From Salminus brasiliensis (lineage: Eukaryota; Chordata; Actinopteri; Characiformes; Bryconidae), in assembly GCF_030463535.1 (NCBI RefSeq), contig NC_132892.1, positions 30,276,507 to 30,340,506 of the forward strand: DNA of 64,000 bases. Reading direction: 5' to 3'. Every line of letters starts with the position of its first letter. Within the stretch, counting starts at the first letter, position 1. A program made the position numbers and the translations under genes. The notes beneath the pieces were generated by a model. The model was not told where the DNA came from, made no database searches, and saw only the letters and a list, made by a program, of their open reading frames with translations. Below, piece after piece: positions 1 to 12,335 of this stretch.

Positions 1-337
1 TTTGGAGTTACTGTCTCTACTGTCCAGGCAAGAAGGCTTTCTACTAGATTTTGGAGGAGCACTGCTGTGAGGATTTGATTGCATTCAGCGACAAGAACAT
101 TGGTAAGGTCAGGATGTTAAATAATCACCACCTCACTTCATCCCAAAAGTTTCCTGGCATTAGACATGGTGCCAACGGGTTCATGCTTATCTGCTCCAGA
201 GTCTGATACTTCTCTACAGGGGACAGACAAGCTGGGTGTGTGCATTTGCATGTCTGTGTCAGCAAAGGGTGCAACTTAAAGTAGCTGAATGCATTCATTA
301 GAAGTGTCCACAAACTTTTGGACAAATGGTGCATATC
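1..337 (+). mobile_element. MITE family A copy, 3' part, cut by window start
   Basis: The sequence is the right-hand part of a dispersed nonautonomous element that recurs at 13.4, 34.1, 53.9 and 54.9 kb. Shared landmarks are TTTGATTGCATTCAGCGACA, the ACAGACAAGCTGTGTGTGC region and the terminal GTCCACAAACTTTTGGAC. It lies in an esf1 intron. Confidence 0.75.
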
Positions 338-1075
338 TAATATATTATAGATATACATATATACATATTTTAGCCATTCATATTCACACCCCTGTCATAA
401 AACTAAGTGCAAACATAAAGGGAAAGTCCACAAAATTTTCACAATTTCCTACACTGTAAACAGTCAGTCAATAAACTAGCAATATTTGAGTATTGACCCC
501 CCCCCCCCCCCCGACTATCCAAACCCACCAACGAAGCTCCACCACTATATCTTATGAGTTTTAAAGGTTAAAGAGCAACAAATCAGCCAAAGTAAGTTCT
601 CTGAAGGGACTATTTATCCTCAGAACAACCTGCATGTATCCCTCCACCATCTGTGTATCACTATGGTAAACAGGGTCTTAAACATCATCATCATGTTCAT
701 CATCATCATGTTCATAAGCACTGGAGCTTTCGGAGGCAAGAAACTGAATGACAGAACATCTTAATATTTCTATATTAAATACTTAGTATTTATCGACGAC
801 ACGTATCCCTCCACCAGAGATGCGTGTAAAAAAAAAACTATGTACTAAAAAGCATGTTTTCTTTGATGTAGTGTTTCAAGGCGCTAAACTCTCAGATGTC
901 TGGTCCTATTCCACACCACTGTGAACAGTTCTGAGTCAGATAGTTTATCTGGAATAGAGCGATTCACACCACATCCACTCTGACTGACTGTGTTCACGTA
1001 ATAATCAGTAAATCATGCAGCAATTCTGAAACCTCAGTGGACTTCCCCTCTAACCGAGCTTTCTGCACTGCTTAC
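338..1075. other. esf1 intron, no gene seen
   Basis: The stretch holds a 16-bp poly-C run at 497-512 and short CATCAT repeats near 690. I see no conserved coding block. Confidence 0.6.
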
Positions 1076-1538
1076 CTTCTTCTATCACTCTCACCCCTCT
1101 GACCAGCTCTGCTGCGGTGGTCTTTCTGGGTTTTTCAGACTCTTTAGATTTTAAAGCCTTTTTGTTTTTCTTTACAGTCGTCTCAGGCACGGGTTCTTCC
1201 TCTTCCTCTTCCTCGTCCTCTTCCTCCTCCTCATGTTTTTTTCCTTTCTTCTTCATCATCTTCTTCTTTTCCTCCTCCTGTTCCTCCTCTCCTCCATCTG
1301 ACTGCTCCGAGTCGGACACCTTGTAGAAGCGCTTCAGGTCCTCAGTGGACGTGTGGCTGACCGGCCGGCCGCGTTTGTCCACCGTGTATTTCAGCTTAAA
1401 CCGCTCGTCATGGAACATGGACTGGAACCTCTTGTCGATCCGGACCTTTTTCTCCACGTCCGGAATCTCCCAGAAGCGAGGGTCCTTGGTGATCTTGGAG
1501 AAGCGGTCATCGCCGCTGGACTGTTTCTTAGAGGACAT
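1076..1538 (-). CDS. esf1: ESF1 nucleolar pre-rRNA processing protein homolog, first coding exon (gene continues beyond window start)
   Basis: Esf1 is a nucleolar factor for early 18S pre-rRNA processing. This exon encodes the N-terminal 154 residues. It opens with MSSKKQSSGDDRFSKI, followed by DPRFWEIP and DKRFQSMFHDERF, the conserved ESF1 N-terminal block. A Glu/Lys-rich acidic stretch follows at about residues 77-115, typical of nucleolar proteins. The ATG is at 1536-1538 on the minus strand. The exon ends at a GTAAGC donor just below 1076, and a CAG acceptor lies at 1568-1570, so the start codon sits 29 nt inside its exon. All later exons lie left of position 1. Identity rests on recalled family sequence; the acidic tract alone would not be diagnostic. 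Confidence 0.93.
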
Positions 1539-2159
1539 GGTGGCTGTAGAGCTTCACACACAGCAACCTGTTCATGAAACACAGAGAGAGAGAGTTATTA
1601 TCCCACATTATTCTGGTGTGTTTTCATTATTTTTTCATATTTCACTCCAATTTAGCCTCGTCCAATCACTCAGACCCACTCCGAGCTCAACACGCTTGGA
1701 GGAGAACACTAACCTCCTGCTCTGTTAACTCAGTGAACAGACACCCACACCGGCTGGCATTACACTGAATATTTCATTTCTACACGATTATTTTCCATCC
1801 TCTCTTTATCCTTCAGAATCTAACAGGCTGTTTTCTGTTAGTGTTTTAAGACTAATGCGTGAATGAGTTCTGTTCTGATTGGCTGCCCTGCATTTTGCAG
1901 ACCTTCTAACTTCAATTTGAACAGGTGAGGATAAAATGCTGTAAGCTGAAGAAAAAACATACATAAATGCATCAAAGTGAAAAAAAAGGAAAAAATAAAT
2001 AAATATGTCAATAAAAAGAAAACAATATTCAGTTTAAAATAGTAATTGTGTATTAAAATGTGCAAAAAATAAATAAATAAATAAATAAATAATAAAAAAA
2101 ATACATATATATATATATATATAAACATAATAAAATAAACACACATACATTTAAAGGTA

Positions 2160-2234
2160 AAGGTAAGGTAAAGGTGCATGTATTTGTCACTGTACAGCGA
2201 AATGTGTCCTCCGCATTTAACCCATCTGGTAGTG

Positions 2235-2296
<62 letters not shown>

Positions 2297-2452
2297 TTAG
2301 GGGCAGTGAGTACACACACCCACCCAGAGCGGTGGGCAGCCAACTCCAGCGCCCGGGGAGCAGAGAGGGTAAAGGGCCTTGCTCAGGGGCCCCAACAGTG
2401 GCAGCTTGCCGAGCCCGGGGCTCTAACCGCTGAGCCACCACTGCCCCTAATT
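2160..2452. repeat. Interspersed repeat with internal (CA)n, SINE-like
   Basis: A recognisable fish repeat starts with an AAGGTGCATGTATTTGTCAC-type head. It contains a (CA)n run at 2239-2292, then a GCGGTGGGCAGCCAACTCC block and ends with CCGAGCCCGGGG and CTGAGCCACCACTGCCCC. It sits in esf1 intron 1. The class is inferred from wide occurrence in fish genomes. Confidence 0.65.
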
Positions 2453-3031
2453 TAATACACAAGTACCATTTATTTACATATAAACAAAACAATAATATAA
2501 CAAATATAATGACCCCTTAGCCCCTTATATATTATATATAAATGTATTAAAAAATTAATTAAAAATAATTAATTAAAATATTATATTCAAGTCTAATATT
2601 ATAATATTACTATATTTGCTTAATTATATTTTATGCAAATTGTTTTCACTTTTTTACACTTAATAAAACAAGATAATTAGTTAAAGATAATTAACTAAAT
2701 GTGCCCAAACATTTGCTTAGAGCTGAGGAATGAATGCACTCAGGTTCTTGAGCACAGTTAACTAATAATTTATTTTATTTATTAATTTAATATAGTTTTA
2801 TTCAGAGGACTGGAGGAAACGTGTAGACTATGTAACATTCACATAGCAGAACAACATTAGCCAGCATTAGCCTCCTGCTAGCTGCTCCAGTGGAGCTTGG
2901 TGTTAGTCTAGCTACAGGAAAACGCCCCTAAATAAGCTGATAAAACAGAAACATCCTGCTGCTTTTATTAAAACTCGGTCTAAAGTCTGAAAGAGTGTCA
3001 AATTAAAACCTACAGCTGTAGATATCCTCAC

Positions 3032-3080
3032 CTGGAGCTGATCCTGACCACTCCAGCCACACCATCCACGTGTTTCCGTG
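3032..3080 (-). other. esf1: Putative non-coding first exon of esf1
   Basis: On the minus strand a CAG|GTGAGG donor at 3032/3031 follows GC-richer sequence containing a CACGTG E-box and a TTTCCG ETS-like site near 3067-3080. It would splice to the acceptor at 1568. The upstream limit is a guess; 5' cDNA ends would define it. Confidence 0.4.
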
Positions 3081-3639
3081 ACCTCTCCTCAGCCCCGCCC
3101 ACTGCTCCTACGGCAAGCCTGAAGGCTCAGCACAGCTCCCTCCCATGCCTTCGCTGTGTCCGCATACGACTTTCATCCTCGTGTTTGTTTCGTAAAGGAT
3201 TTAAGTAAATCTGAGTGCTCCAAGTGTCCTTTAGCGTCATTTAGCCTCTGCTCTGTTAGTTAGAACACTAGCTAATACGCAGATTGGGACACAGCCTTCG
3301 TGAATGGCACACTGCGGGCTGTGTCCCAATCCGCGTACAAGCTCGCGTCAATAAAACGAGATACTTAAAATGACAACATAATATGTCATTTGCACGACAT
3401 AACCTCTTAAAATAATGAGATATTCTACTTTATAATTATAACAAATGCTGTGTTCACATTTGTCGCAATAATGAGATGTTTTTCTCGCAATTACAATTAT
3501 TTTATAATTACATCATAGCATTTTGGTTCTACTACATCTCAAACATATGTCGTAATTATGATTAATTAATTATAATTATACCTTTTTTCTTCATAATATC
3601 TCATAATAACACGATAAATATATCGATATAAATGTAATG

Positions 3640-3673
<34 letters not shown>

Positions 3674-4097
3674 TACACTATAAATAAACAATATTCATAT
3701 TTATTAAATAATTAAATAATAATAAATATTATTATACTTGGCAGCAACGTGTTTCCGTTCGTCGTAAAAAAAAAAAAATATATATATTATTTTTTAATGT
3801 CATGTGATCTCATAATTACTCGTACTTACGAGTTATTTCTTTCAGAATTACAACATAATTCATGCTGAAGGAGGTTTCTCTCATTTTGATTGCCAACAAT
3901 AAGCCTTCGTATCCAGTCCCGTGTACTCGAGTGCACTAGGTAGTGTACAAGGGCGAGTATGCGAGTATCGGAACACACCCACGACGTCACCGTCGAGACT
4001 TCACGCAGAAGGTCAACTCCGCCGAATGGCAGCAGAGCCCAGTCTTCAACATGTCCTTGTTTCTGCCTCGGTGACTGGTTTCACGGTGGTTTAGACG
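3081..4097. promoter_or_regulatory. Divergent esf1/ndufaf5 promoter region
   Basis: The two genes are transcribed away from each other and their likely 5' ends are about 1 kb apart. GC-richer edges flank an AT-rich middle (3360-3880). A GACGTCAC CRE-like site lies near 3983-3990, about 110 bp before the ndufaf5 ATG. The AT-rich core looks like an inserted MITE (separate entry). TSS positions are not visible. Confidence 0.55.
3316..3985. mobile_element. MITE-like insertion in the divergent promoter
   Basis: The left end reads GGGCTGTGTCCCAATCCGCG and the right end, reverse complemented, reads GGGTGTGTTCCGATACTCGC, giving imperfect terminal inverted repeats. The interior is AT-rich. A related interior block occurs in ndufaf5 intron 1 (5478-5790). 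Family is unassigned. Confidence 0.5.
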
Positions 4098-5675
4098 ATG
4101 AGTAGCTTTGTAGGTCTCCGGGCTCTGAGCGGGGCCGGTCGGGCTTGCTGCAGGCTGCTCGACTGCCCCCAGATCAGTTCTCCGCAGGCGCGGAGCTGCA
4201 GCACTGCTGGACGGGCTGAACCCACAGACCGGCGTGTCCAGCCTCCGGCTCCGAGCCGGCTCTCAGAGAGATGCCTCTCCTCAGGACCTGGAGGCATGAT
4301 GAACGTGTTCGATAGAAACATGAAGAAGAGGCAGAAGAAATGGGCCTCGTCTTTACAGGACAGCCACAAGTACGACTATTTAAGAGATGAGGTCAGTGAC
4401 GATCGATTATCACTGTAATCGAGCAGCCTGCCGATTATTGTGACGATTAATCGATGAGCCCACTAATGGTTGCTGATTAGTACCGTAGCCTACTGATTAT
4501 TTTTGATAAATAATCAAGCAGTCAACCGATTATTTTTGAAGATTAATTGTGCAGCCTATGGATTATTGTGCCGATTAATCGATGAGCCTACAGATTATTG
4601 CGATAATTAATCAAGCAGCCTACCGATTATTGTGATGATTAATCAATGAGCTTATAAATGATTGCTCATTAATATCGTAGCCCACTGATTATTTTGATAA
4701 ATAATTAAGTAGTCAATCGTTTATTTTTGTAGATTAATTGAGCAGCCTACCAATTATAATGCCGATTAATCGATGAGCCTACAGATTATTGTGATGATTA
4801 ATCAAGCAGCTTACTGATTATTGTGACGATTAATTCATGATCTTATAAATTATTGCTCATTATAACCATAGCCTTCTGATTATTTTGATGAATAATCAAG
4901 TAGTCAACCGATTATTGTGATGATTAATCGATGATCTTATAAATGATTGCTCATTAATGTCGTAGCCCACTAATCAAGTAGTCAACCGCCTACAGCCTGC
5001 TGATTATTCAGATTATTAATTAAACAGCCTACCAATTATTTGGGAGAATATTGAGTAGCCAACTGATTATATTAATAACTCAAGCAGCCTACCGATTATT
5101 TTAACGATTAATCGAGCAGCCCACTGATTGTTTTGACAATTAATCAGTTTTGAAAAAGGTCAAATAATACAAATGCGTAGCTTAGCTGAAGAATGCTAAA
5201 CCATGCATAGTCTGACAACTGCAGTAAGACTTGTACCTGTAGAAAATGTAACTTTTAAAAAGACTAAAAATAATAAAACACTGATGTGTATATGATAATA
5301 ATATAATATAATAAAACTGAAAAGAGAGAAAATACACATTATCATTTGCATACTCGACACTTTTGCTGCCTAGGACATAATCCTGTTAGAGATATCGTCT
5401 TTATGAGATGAGTGTTCACCATATTTACACAAGCTCAGATTTTTAATAAATCTTGAGTTTGTCAATAAAAAAATAATAATGAGATATTTTATGTTATAAT
5501 TACAACAAATGCTGTATTTAAATATTTCATAATAATGAGACATTTTTCTCGCAATGACAATTATTTCATAATCATAACATATTGGTTCTACTACATCTCA
5601 AACATATGTCGTAATTATGACACAACTTTTTACTACATAATATCTAATAATAACACGGTTCTAAAAAGTATATGT

Positions 5676-5708
<33 letters not shown>

Positions 5709-7152
5709 CAATATATCATACTTGTAATGATTTATTAAATAATCATAATAAATATTATTATACTTGGCAGCAATGTGTAAATAAATATAATAAAACACTG
5801 ATAAAACTGGTGAAAAGAGAGAAAATACACATTATTATCATTTGCATACTCGACACTTTTGCTGCCTTTATGTCCTGTTAGAGATATCGTCTTTATGAGA
5901 TGAGTGTTCACCATATTTACACAAGCTCAGATTTGTAATAAATCTTGAGTTTGTCAATAAAAACACTGATAACTGTTTTAAACTGTTGTATTTGAGTTAT
6001 TTACTGTATTAACTGTCTTTTCACGTTTGTTTTAATGGTAAAAGTCATCTTAAACCTCTTCATCTCAGTGAGTTGTGGCTGTTCTAGCTGAAAGGTTTCA
6101 TGATGTTGCAGGTTGGAAGCAGAGTTGCAGACAGGATTTATGACATTGCGAGGTAAGGGGCTGTGCTTCTTGTGACCAATCTCATTCAGGCCTCTAAATA
6201 CAGGCAGTATAAGCTGTTCTAGTTGAACGTAGCTGTGAGATTTTCTACTTTATTAAAGTATTGATTATAAATACTTCTCAATTCTTCTAATATCCCCAAA
6301 CCAGCACAGCCGAACAGCCTTGAACAGCACTGATTACATGACTTCTTGTGGTGTTTCTGCAGGACCTTCCCATTAGCGCTGGACGTTGGCTGTGGAAAAG
6401 GCCACATCGCCGAGCACCTCAACAAGGTAGGCCCACCGGTTCTTCTCTGAGCAGCAGCCCTGGGAGCTCATCATAGTAAAGGTCAACCCGTTATTGATTT
6501 GTAATCAATAGTAAGTAAATTAATGATTTTTTTGTGTAAAGGTTGGTGGCAGACAGTGCTTTTGTTTGAGTGTTGTAGTGTTTAAACCCCGATCACTAGA
6601 TGGCAGTGTTGAACTTTTGCTATATTGCAGGATATTATATGGTAACCCCGGTATCGTGATGTGTATCGTATCGCCGGGTTCTTACCTGCACACAGCCCTA
6701 GTCCATTCTGTACATTTCTCCCTTTCAGGAGGTTGTGGAGCGCGTTTTCCTCACCGACATTTCCGACGTTGTGCTGGTGAGTAACACTGCTGAAGAGGAG
6801 AGGGTCAGGAAAATGATGAAGACTTATTAACGACAGGTGTGTGTGTGTGTTTTTTTTTGTGTGTGTGTGTGTGTGTGTGTGTTTCAGAGGCAACAGAAAC
6901 AGAGCGAGATGCCCACACAGTGTGTGATGGCGGACGAGGAGTTCCTGCCCTTTCGGGAGAACACTTTTGATCTGGTGGTCAGCAGTCTAAGGTACGCTGT
7001 CAGCACTCACAGATGAGCTGTGCTGGGACTTGTCCTGTCTAACTTCTCCAGCAGCACTATGGGATAAGCACCACGGCCAAGTGAGAGATCACCTAGGGGC
7101 CTACCTCAGAAATAGCTCTGATTATGACCAGAGTTTAGACACACCATGGTGA

Positions 7153-7207
<55 letters not shown>

Positions 7208-7342
7208 ATATATATAATATATAAATATAAATTGATGTTACTATGCATCTATATTCATACATGCACACACATTCTTGAATTTATTCTTGAATTTATTTGC
7301 AGGTAAATTGTATGTGCTAACGTTGATGGCACTACACATGCA

Positions 7343-7394
<52 letters not shown>

Positions 7395-7424
7395 GTTATA
7401 TTATATAATGTATGTATGTATGTA

Positions 7425-7492
<68 letters not shown>

Positions 7493-7660
7493 TATAGTAC
7501 ATGTGACACTAGAGTTGCACTGTACAATGAAATTCTTACTTTACTTAGTTCCTCCATTTACCAACATAATCAATATATCAAATCAATATATCATATCAAA
7601 AGAGAGAAACCGAGTAAGTTTAATAATAATAATAATAATAATTAAAATAAATAATAAAAA

Positions 7661-7712
<52 letters not shown>

Positions 7713-10700
7713 TAAAGTAAAGTAAATAAGTAACAAGAGTACAGACTGAACAATATTGTGAGATCATTTCATATTTACAGGTTTAAGTAGAAGTTTATCT
7801 GTATTATTAAATCTATTAAAAACACACATTATCTTGTGTTGGAGGATTGTCGTCACCACTGTTGTGTTTCTGTGTGTTTATGTTTTTAGTATGCACTGGG
7901 TCAATGATCTTCCCGGAGCTTTGCGGCAGGTACTGTATTTCATTGACTTGCTGTTTTACTATGTTAAATTTAATTTCTGATGTTGTAAATGCAGGAGAGG
8001 CCTGGATGGATTGATGGTTGGACGCTCTCAACACGCATCCTAAATGTACAAGCTGTGATGTTGAAATTGTGGAAAAGCGAGGGTATAGCTGCCTCCCAGT
8101 ATTTAACTGAAGACTCCTTTCCTGTCTTCTTGCCATGTGGATCCACTTGTTAGTCAGCTCTTACAGTACAGTCTCTGTCTCTCTCTCTCTCTCTCTCTGC
8201 AGATCCATCAGGTGCTGAAGCCGGACGGAGTGTTTATTGGGGCGATGGTTGGAGGAGAGACGCTGTATGAGCTGCGCTGTTCTCTGCAGCTGGCTGAGCT
8301 GGAGAGGGAGGGGGGCTTCTCCCCCCACGTCTCCCCCTACACCGCCGTCACCGACCTGGGCAACCTGCTCGGCCAAGCTGGCTTCAGCATGCTCACTGTG
8401 GTTAGTAGCAGATACCGTAAGCCCAGAGTAAAGCCTGACCAGAAGGAGGAGCCACTGGACAGTCCTTACATTAGGATATGGACAGCATTTTCAGCCTTAT
8501 CTCTATCTGTGGAATATGTATAATAATGTATATCAGCTAATAATAATAATGACCGTAATAGCATTGATGTCACATTCCCGCTGGACATGTCCCCTTTAGT
8601 CAGACGGAAGGCAAAACATTCGTCAACTTTGGGAAAACGACTCGGCAGCTGGACTCGACAGCGATTCCTCCAAATGACCAAAGAACCAACGGCCCATGGA
8701 CAGCAGGGACGTGTAGTCGGGAACGTCTAACAGCTAACTGAGGCCCAAATCTCACCTGTTTAGAGGATAAAGCCTCATATCTGAGATCACAGAGTCGAGG
8801 GAATGCTCTTAGCAGAGTTTTCCACTGTTTTTTAGACTAATTTTGTTGACTGGCTCATCCAGATTTACCTGCTTTCCCCAATTACTTGAACTTAGCATGT
8901 TGCTAAACTCCCAACTACAGTGGGCTTGGTTTTTTCCCCCCACCTGTTTTAAGAGCGTGACTTCAGCACTCGGTGAGCTCCCACATGTTTCAGTGCCTGG
9001 GTTCCAGCTGTTTCTGTGAATTGCAGCAAATCCATTAGCTTCCAGTTAGTCACACAACAGGGCCGCAGTGACCCCCCACCCCCCAAGCAGAGACATCACA
9101 TGCATACCCACTCTGCTGACTCTCTATTAACAATACCTGTGTTTAGTCTGTGAGGTTGATCTGCGTTCATACAATGGTCCACGTACATAACTGATCATTT
9201 CCTGTATTGATTACAGGACGTTGATGAGATCCAGGTGAATTACCCGGGGATGCTTGAAGTCATGTCTGATTTACAAGGTATGTTACTGCATCGTTTTCCG
9301 AACCAGTAAATCGCAAATCCTCAAACAAAGAACTGCATCTCTCCATGCCTGTTCGTTTGTCTCCTGTCTGATTTCAGGTATGGGCGAGAGTAACTGTGCG
9401 TGGAACAGAAGGTCCCTCCTGCACAGAGACACCATCCTGGCAGCCGCTGCTATTTATAAAGGTGAGCTGGAGAAGAGGAAGCGGGAGGGGGGTTGTACAT
9501 GTAGTACTGACTGGGTTGTTAAACTAGCAGATAATTCCAATGCATTTAGTCCATGAGATGGAGTTCAGACGGGTTAGAACGGGGTTCGAGTGCATGCTCA
9601 GGTAGTAATCAGAAACACTACTATAATGTACCACTGAGAGTCCTGCTCTTTGTTGTAGAGATGTACGGTAATGAGGATGGGTCCGTCCCAGCTACGTTTG
9701 AGATCCTGTACATGATCGGTTGGAAGCCTCACGAGTCACAGGTTAGTTGTAATTCCATTGCCTCAGGATTGTCTCATGTTAAGGGCCAGTTCTTTAGAAT
9801 CAGATTAACCTTGAACTTTAGGCCCCATGGCCCTGTTATAGACAAAGAGCCCTATCTCACACACCGCCAACAGTCTATTCTCACGCCTCCCGCCTACGCT
9901 GATGGCTGTGGTGGTCTCGAAATGACTGAAAACAACCCAGGCAGACGTCACCAGTCAGTTCATTGCTATCTTGGCAGTGACTCGTCAACACAGGCGCGTG
10001 CAGCCCAACAAACGCGTACGCCCCCCGCTTGTTACGCACACATGAACACGCAGTACTGCACAAATCCAGAGTGCGGCCAGCTGGCAGCTATGCAAACTTT
10101 TACATCAACAGTAAACAGAAACAAAATAAAATAACATTATTCAGCAAACCTTCCCAGACCACTGAAACAGCAATCCGCCAAAGTCAGACCGCACCTGGCT
10201 CTTAAAGGGAACGGTGAGCCACACGCTGATTGGTTTATTATTGTACTTTACGCCCAAAACACACCCATGAGTAACTAAGAGACTTAGTACATGCACAAAG
10301 GTGTACATTTCCTGTCGTTACGATAGCAAAGACACACAGACACGCCCCCTAAATCAAGCTGCACTGTACACGGTTGACGACTCCCCTAAAGATTGCTAAA
10401 AAAAGGGGCCCATAGTCCTGGATCTGCAAATCTGCACAGTGCAAGGTGTGTACTTTTCATTTCCCACATAACAGGTCACCAGTGCTTCATGCTAAGATGC
10501 TCTAAAAGCTGCGTAACGTCATAGAGAATTGCTGTTGCTGATGTCATATCTAAATCCTACAGCTGGTTTTATCTACTTACATTTGAACTACATGGTAAAA
10601 AATCTTTTTACATTAAATGTAACAGTGCAGACCTTTGAAAATGATTATTTTAGACATGGGAGAGGGAACACAACCCAGCCATATTGCTTGCAGTAATCTG

Positions 10701-10869
10701 CACCATCTGCACATTTCTTAAATTGCATTATTCTCACACTTTTCCATTCTTTTATTTGTTTGTTTGTTTTTAGGCCAAGCCAGCTAAAAGGGGTTCAGCC
10801 ACTGTGTCATTCGGCGATCTGTCAAAAATCAACCAATTACAGACCAACACCAAAGCCGATAAACCATAA
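4098..10869 (+). CDS. ndufaf5: NADH:ubiquinone oxidoreductase complex assembly factor 5, complete
   Basis: Ndufaf5 is a mitochondrial class I SAM-dependent enzyme that modifies an arginine of the complex I subunit NDUFS7 early in assembly. Eleven coding exons: 4098-4391, 6112-6152, 6363-6426, 6729-6776, 6888-6991, 7890-7929, 8203-8400, 9217-9277, 9378-9461, 9659-9741, 10774-10869 (TAA). They total 1113 nt, 370 aa, close to the family length. The first ~50 residues are Arg/Ser-rich with few acidic residues, as in a mitochondrial presequence. [13 protein letters not shown] and DYLRDE precede the SAM motif [17 protein letters not shown] (about residues 115-130). [16 protein letters not shown] and the C-terminal [11 protein letters not shown] are family hallmarks. 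All junctions are GT-AG. It lies head to head with esf1, as in human chromosome 20. Confidence 0.95.
4400..5145. repeat. Degenerate minisatellite, AT-rich ~35-40 bp unit
   Basis: The unit approximates GATTATTGTGACGATTAATC followed by a GAGCAGCCTACC-type segment, repeated roughly twenty times with indels across ndufaf5 intron 1. Many units contain ATTAATCGAT. Confidence 0.8.
5321..5966 (+). repeat. Local direct duplication in ndufaf5 intron 1
   Basis: The block 5321-5470 (AAAAGAGAGAAAATACACAT through TCTTGAGTTTGTCAATAAA) recurs at 5812-5966 with few differences. Between them, 5478-5790 resembles 3416-3740 upstream of exon 1. Confidence 0.8.
7157..7718. repeat. Microsatellite cluster (TG)n, (TG)n, (CA)n, (TA)n
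   Basis: Runs of TG at about 7157-7202, 7346-7391 and 7434-7460, then CA, then TA at about 7664-7702, lie in ndufaf5 intron 5. Overlapping apparent ORFs here are repeat artefacts. Confidence 0.9.
8401..9216. other. ndufaf5 intron 7, no feature recognised
   Basis: Non-repetitive, moderately AT-rich intron between exons 7 and 8. I see no coding block, RNA gene or strong repeat. Confidence 0.5.
9742..10773. other. ndufaf5 intron 10, no feature recognised
   Basis: The readthrough ORF after exon 10 has no recognisable family features and crosses the GTTAGT donor. I found no repeat family here that recurs in the window. Confidence 0.5.
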
Positions 10870-10994
10870 CACTGCTGCAGTCTCATCCGTGAGTCCATGG
10901 ACAGTGTTTTAGCAGCAGTGTAGCTTTTAATGAACTGTATATAGACTCCATACCATCTGTACAAACGTTACATATATTTCTAACACATTAGAAT

Positions 10995-11000
10995 AATAAA
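10995..11000 (+). terminator. Polyadenylation signal for ndufaf5
   Basis: AATAAA lies 126 nt after the ndufaf5 stop codon, which would give a short 3' UTR. Confidence 0.65.
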
Positions 11001-11552
11001 ACTCTCCAAAACCAATCAATGGTTTGAATTTATTGGCATGGTCAACAAATATACAGACACACATAAATAACCGAAAGGCCTACAGATCATCATATTCAGA
11101 AAGGGACAGGCTGGGAAAGTGCAGGCTTTTTTTTTTTTTTGCATGGCTTATTAAATATCCAACCTCAAGTCTGAAAACCTTACATATTCATAGTGCAGGT
11201 GTTAATAAAAAGGACAGTACAGAAGAAAAAAAAACTTTTAATGAATAAAAACTAAAATTAATAAAAAAAAAAAAAAGAAGACAGACAGACAACTGTACAG
11301 TCCCTTTCACCCCTCCTGTTGAACTCGTATTGCATTAAGCACTTTATACAGACTGTGCAGTAAAATATACACATTCACATGGCTGATTCTACACATATGG
11401 CTTTCAGGGGAGCATTGCTACCTGTGCAGGTGAGCTATAATTCAGTTTCATGAGAGTTGTAGTAGAGTTTCAGTATGTATTTGACATACAATCAATCTGT
11501 AGTGTTTATAATGTATTGTCAGTTTTATTTATATAATTTTTTATGTAAAAAT

Positions 11553-11694
11553 AAGATGGGGGGGAAATCCGTCCCAGGATTTTGTTCCAACTGCCTGGGC
11601 AGCCCTGCTGCAAATCCAACTGCCTGGGCTAAGCTGCAGCAGGGCTGCCCAGGCAGTTGGAACAAAATCCTGGGACGGATTTCCCCCCCATCTT
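11553..11694. repeat. Perfect inverted repeat, 60-bp arms, 22-bp spacer
   Basis: 11553-11612 is the exact reverse complement of 11635-11694, including a G7/C7 run. The spacer is AATCCAACTGCCTGGGCTAAG plus one base and repeats part of the arm. It is intergenic. Confidence 0.97.
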
Positions 11695-12054
11695 TCCGGA
11701 CCTGAATCTCCCATTTCTACACATAAAACACTAAAGAAACCCATGCCCAGCTTCGCTTTGACATTAATCAGTTCATGCTCCGCCCATAGCTGTGCTCTTT
11801 CCTAGCAACTGTAGCTAGGTTGGACAAGCTCTACAGAAAACTGCAAAACTCAGGCTAATGGAATACTAAAGCATAAGACCCAAAAGTTTCCCACAACACA
11901 CACCAATTTTTTTATATGTTTAGGGGTTTCTATGGTAACGCTGATCTTCCAGTTTAAAATATGCTATGTTGCCGTGCTAACATGAGCGTAAACGTATTCA
12001 TGCGCTTATTGATTTACGCTACCATCATACACAAACATAGAGTTACAGTTTCCT

Positions 12055-12335
12055 GCGGTTCCCGAGTGGCACAACTGTCTAAGCGCCGGCTCAATCATTT
12101 TAAGACTGCTGGTTCCAGCAACAGCGATGCCACAGCTATCCGTAAAGGAGAGTGTCGGTGAGCATGAGCGGCCTTGCTGGGTTGGCGAAAGGTTGGCTGC
12201 TGCCACTGGGCGACCAACCAAGCAACTGGGCAACCCCGCCAGCAACGGCCAGCAGGGAAGCTGTGTGGAGAAGTGGGGAGAGAGCGCCATCTGGAGATCT
12301 GGAGCAAGGCCAATTGGGGCCTACTAGCGGCCCAC
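12055..12335 (+). mobile_element. tRNA-like SINE candidate
   Basis: GGTTCCCGAGTGGCACAACT and GTCTAAGCGC resemble a tRNA 5' half with an A box, and GCTGGTTCCAGC lies at B-box distance. The following GAGCGCCATCTGGAG part resembles bodies of other tRNA-derived SINEs here. A functional tRNA is unlikely because the stems do not close cleanly. Confidence 0.5.

Noticed and set aside
1838-2492. ORFs rich in Cys/Val or Thr/His
   Set aside because: They read through a (CA)n microsatellite in esf1 intron 1.
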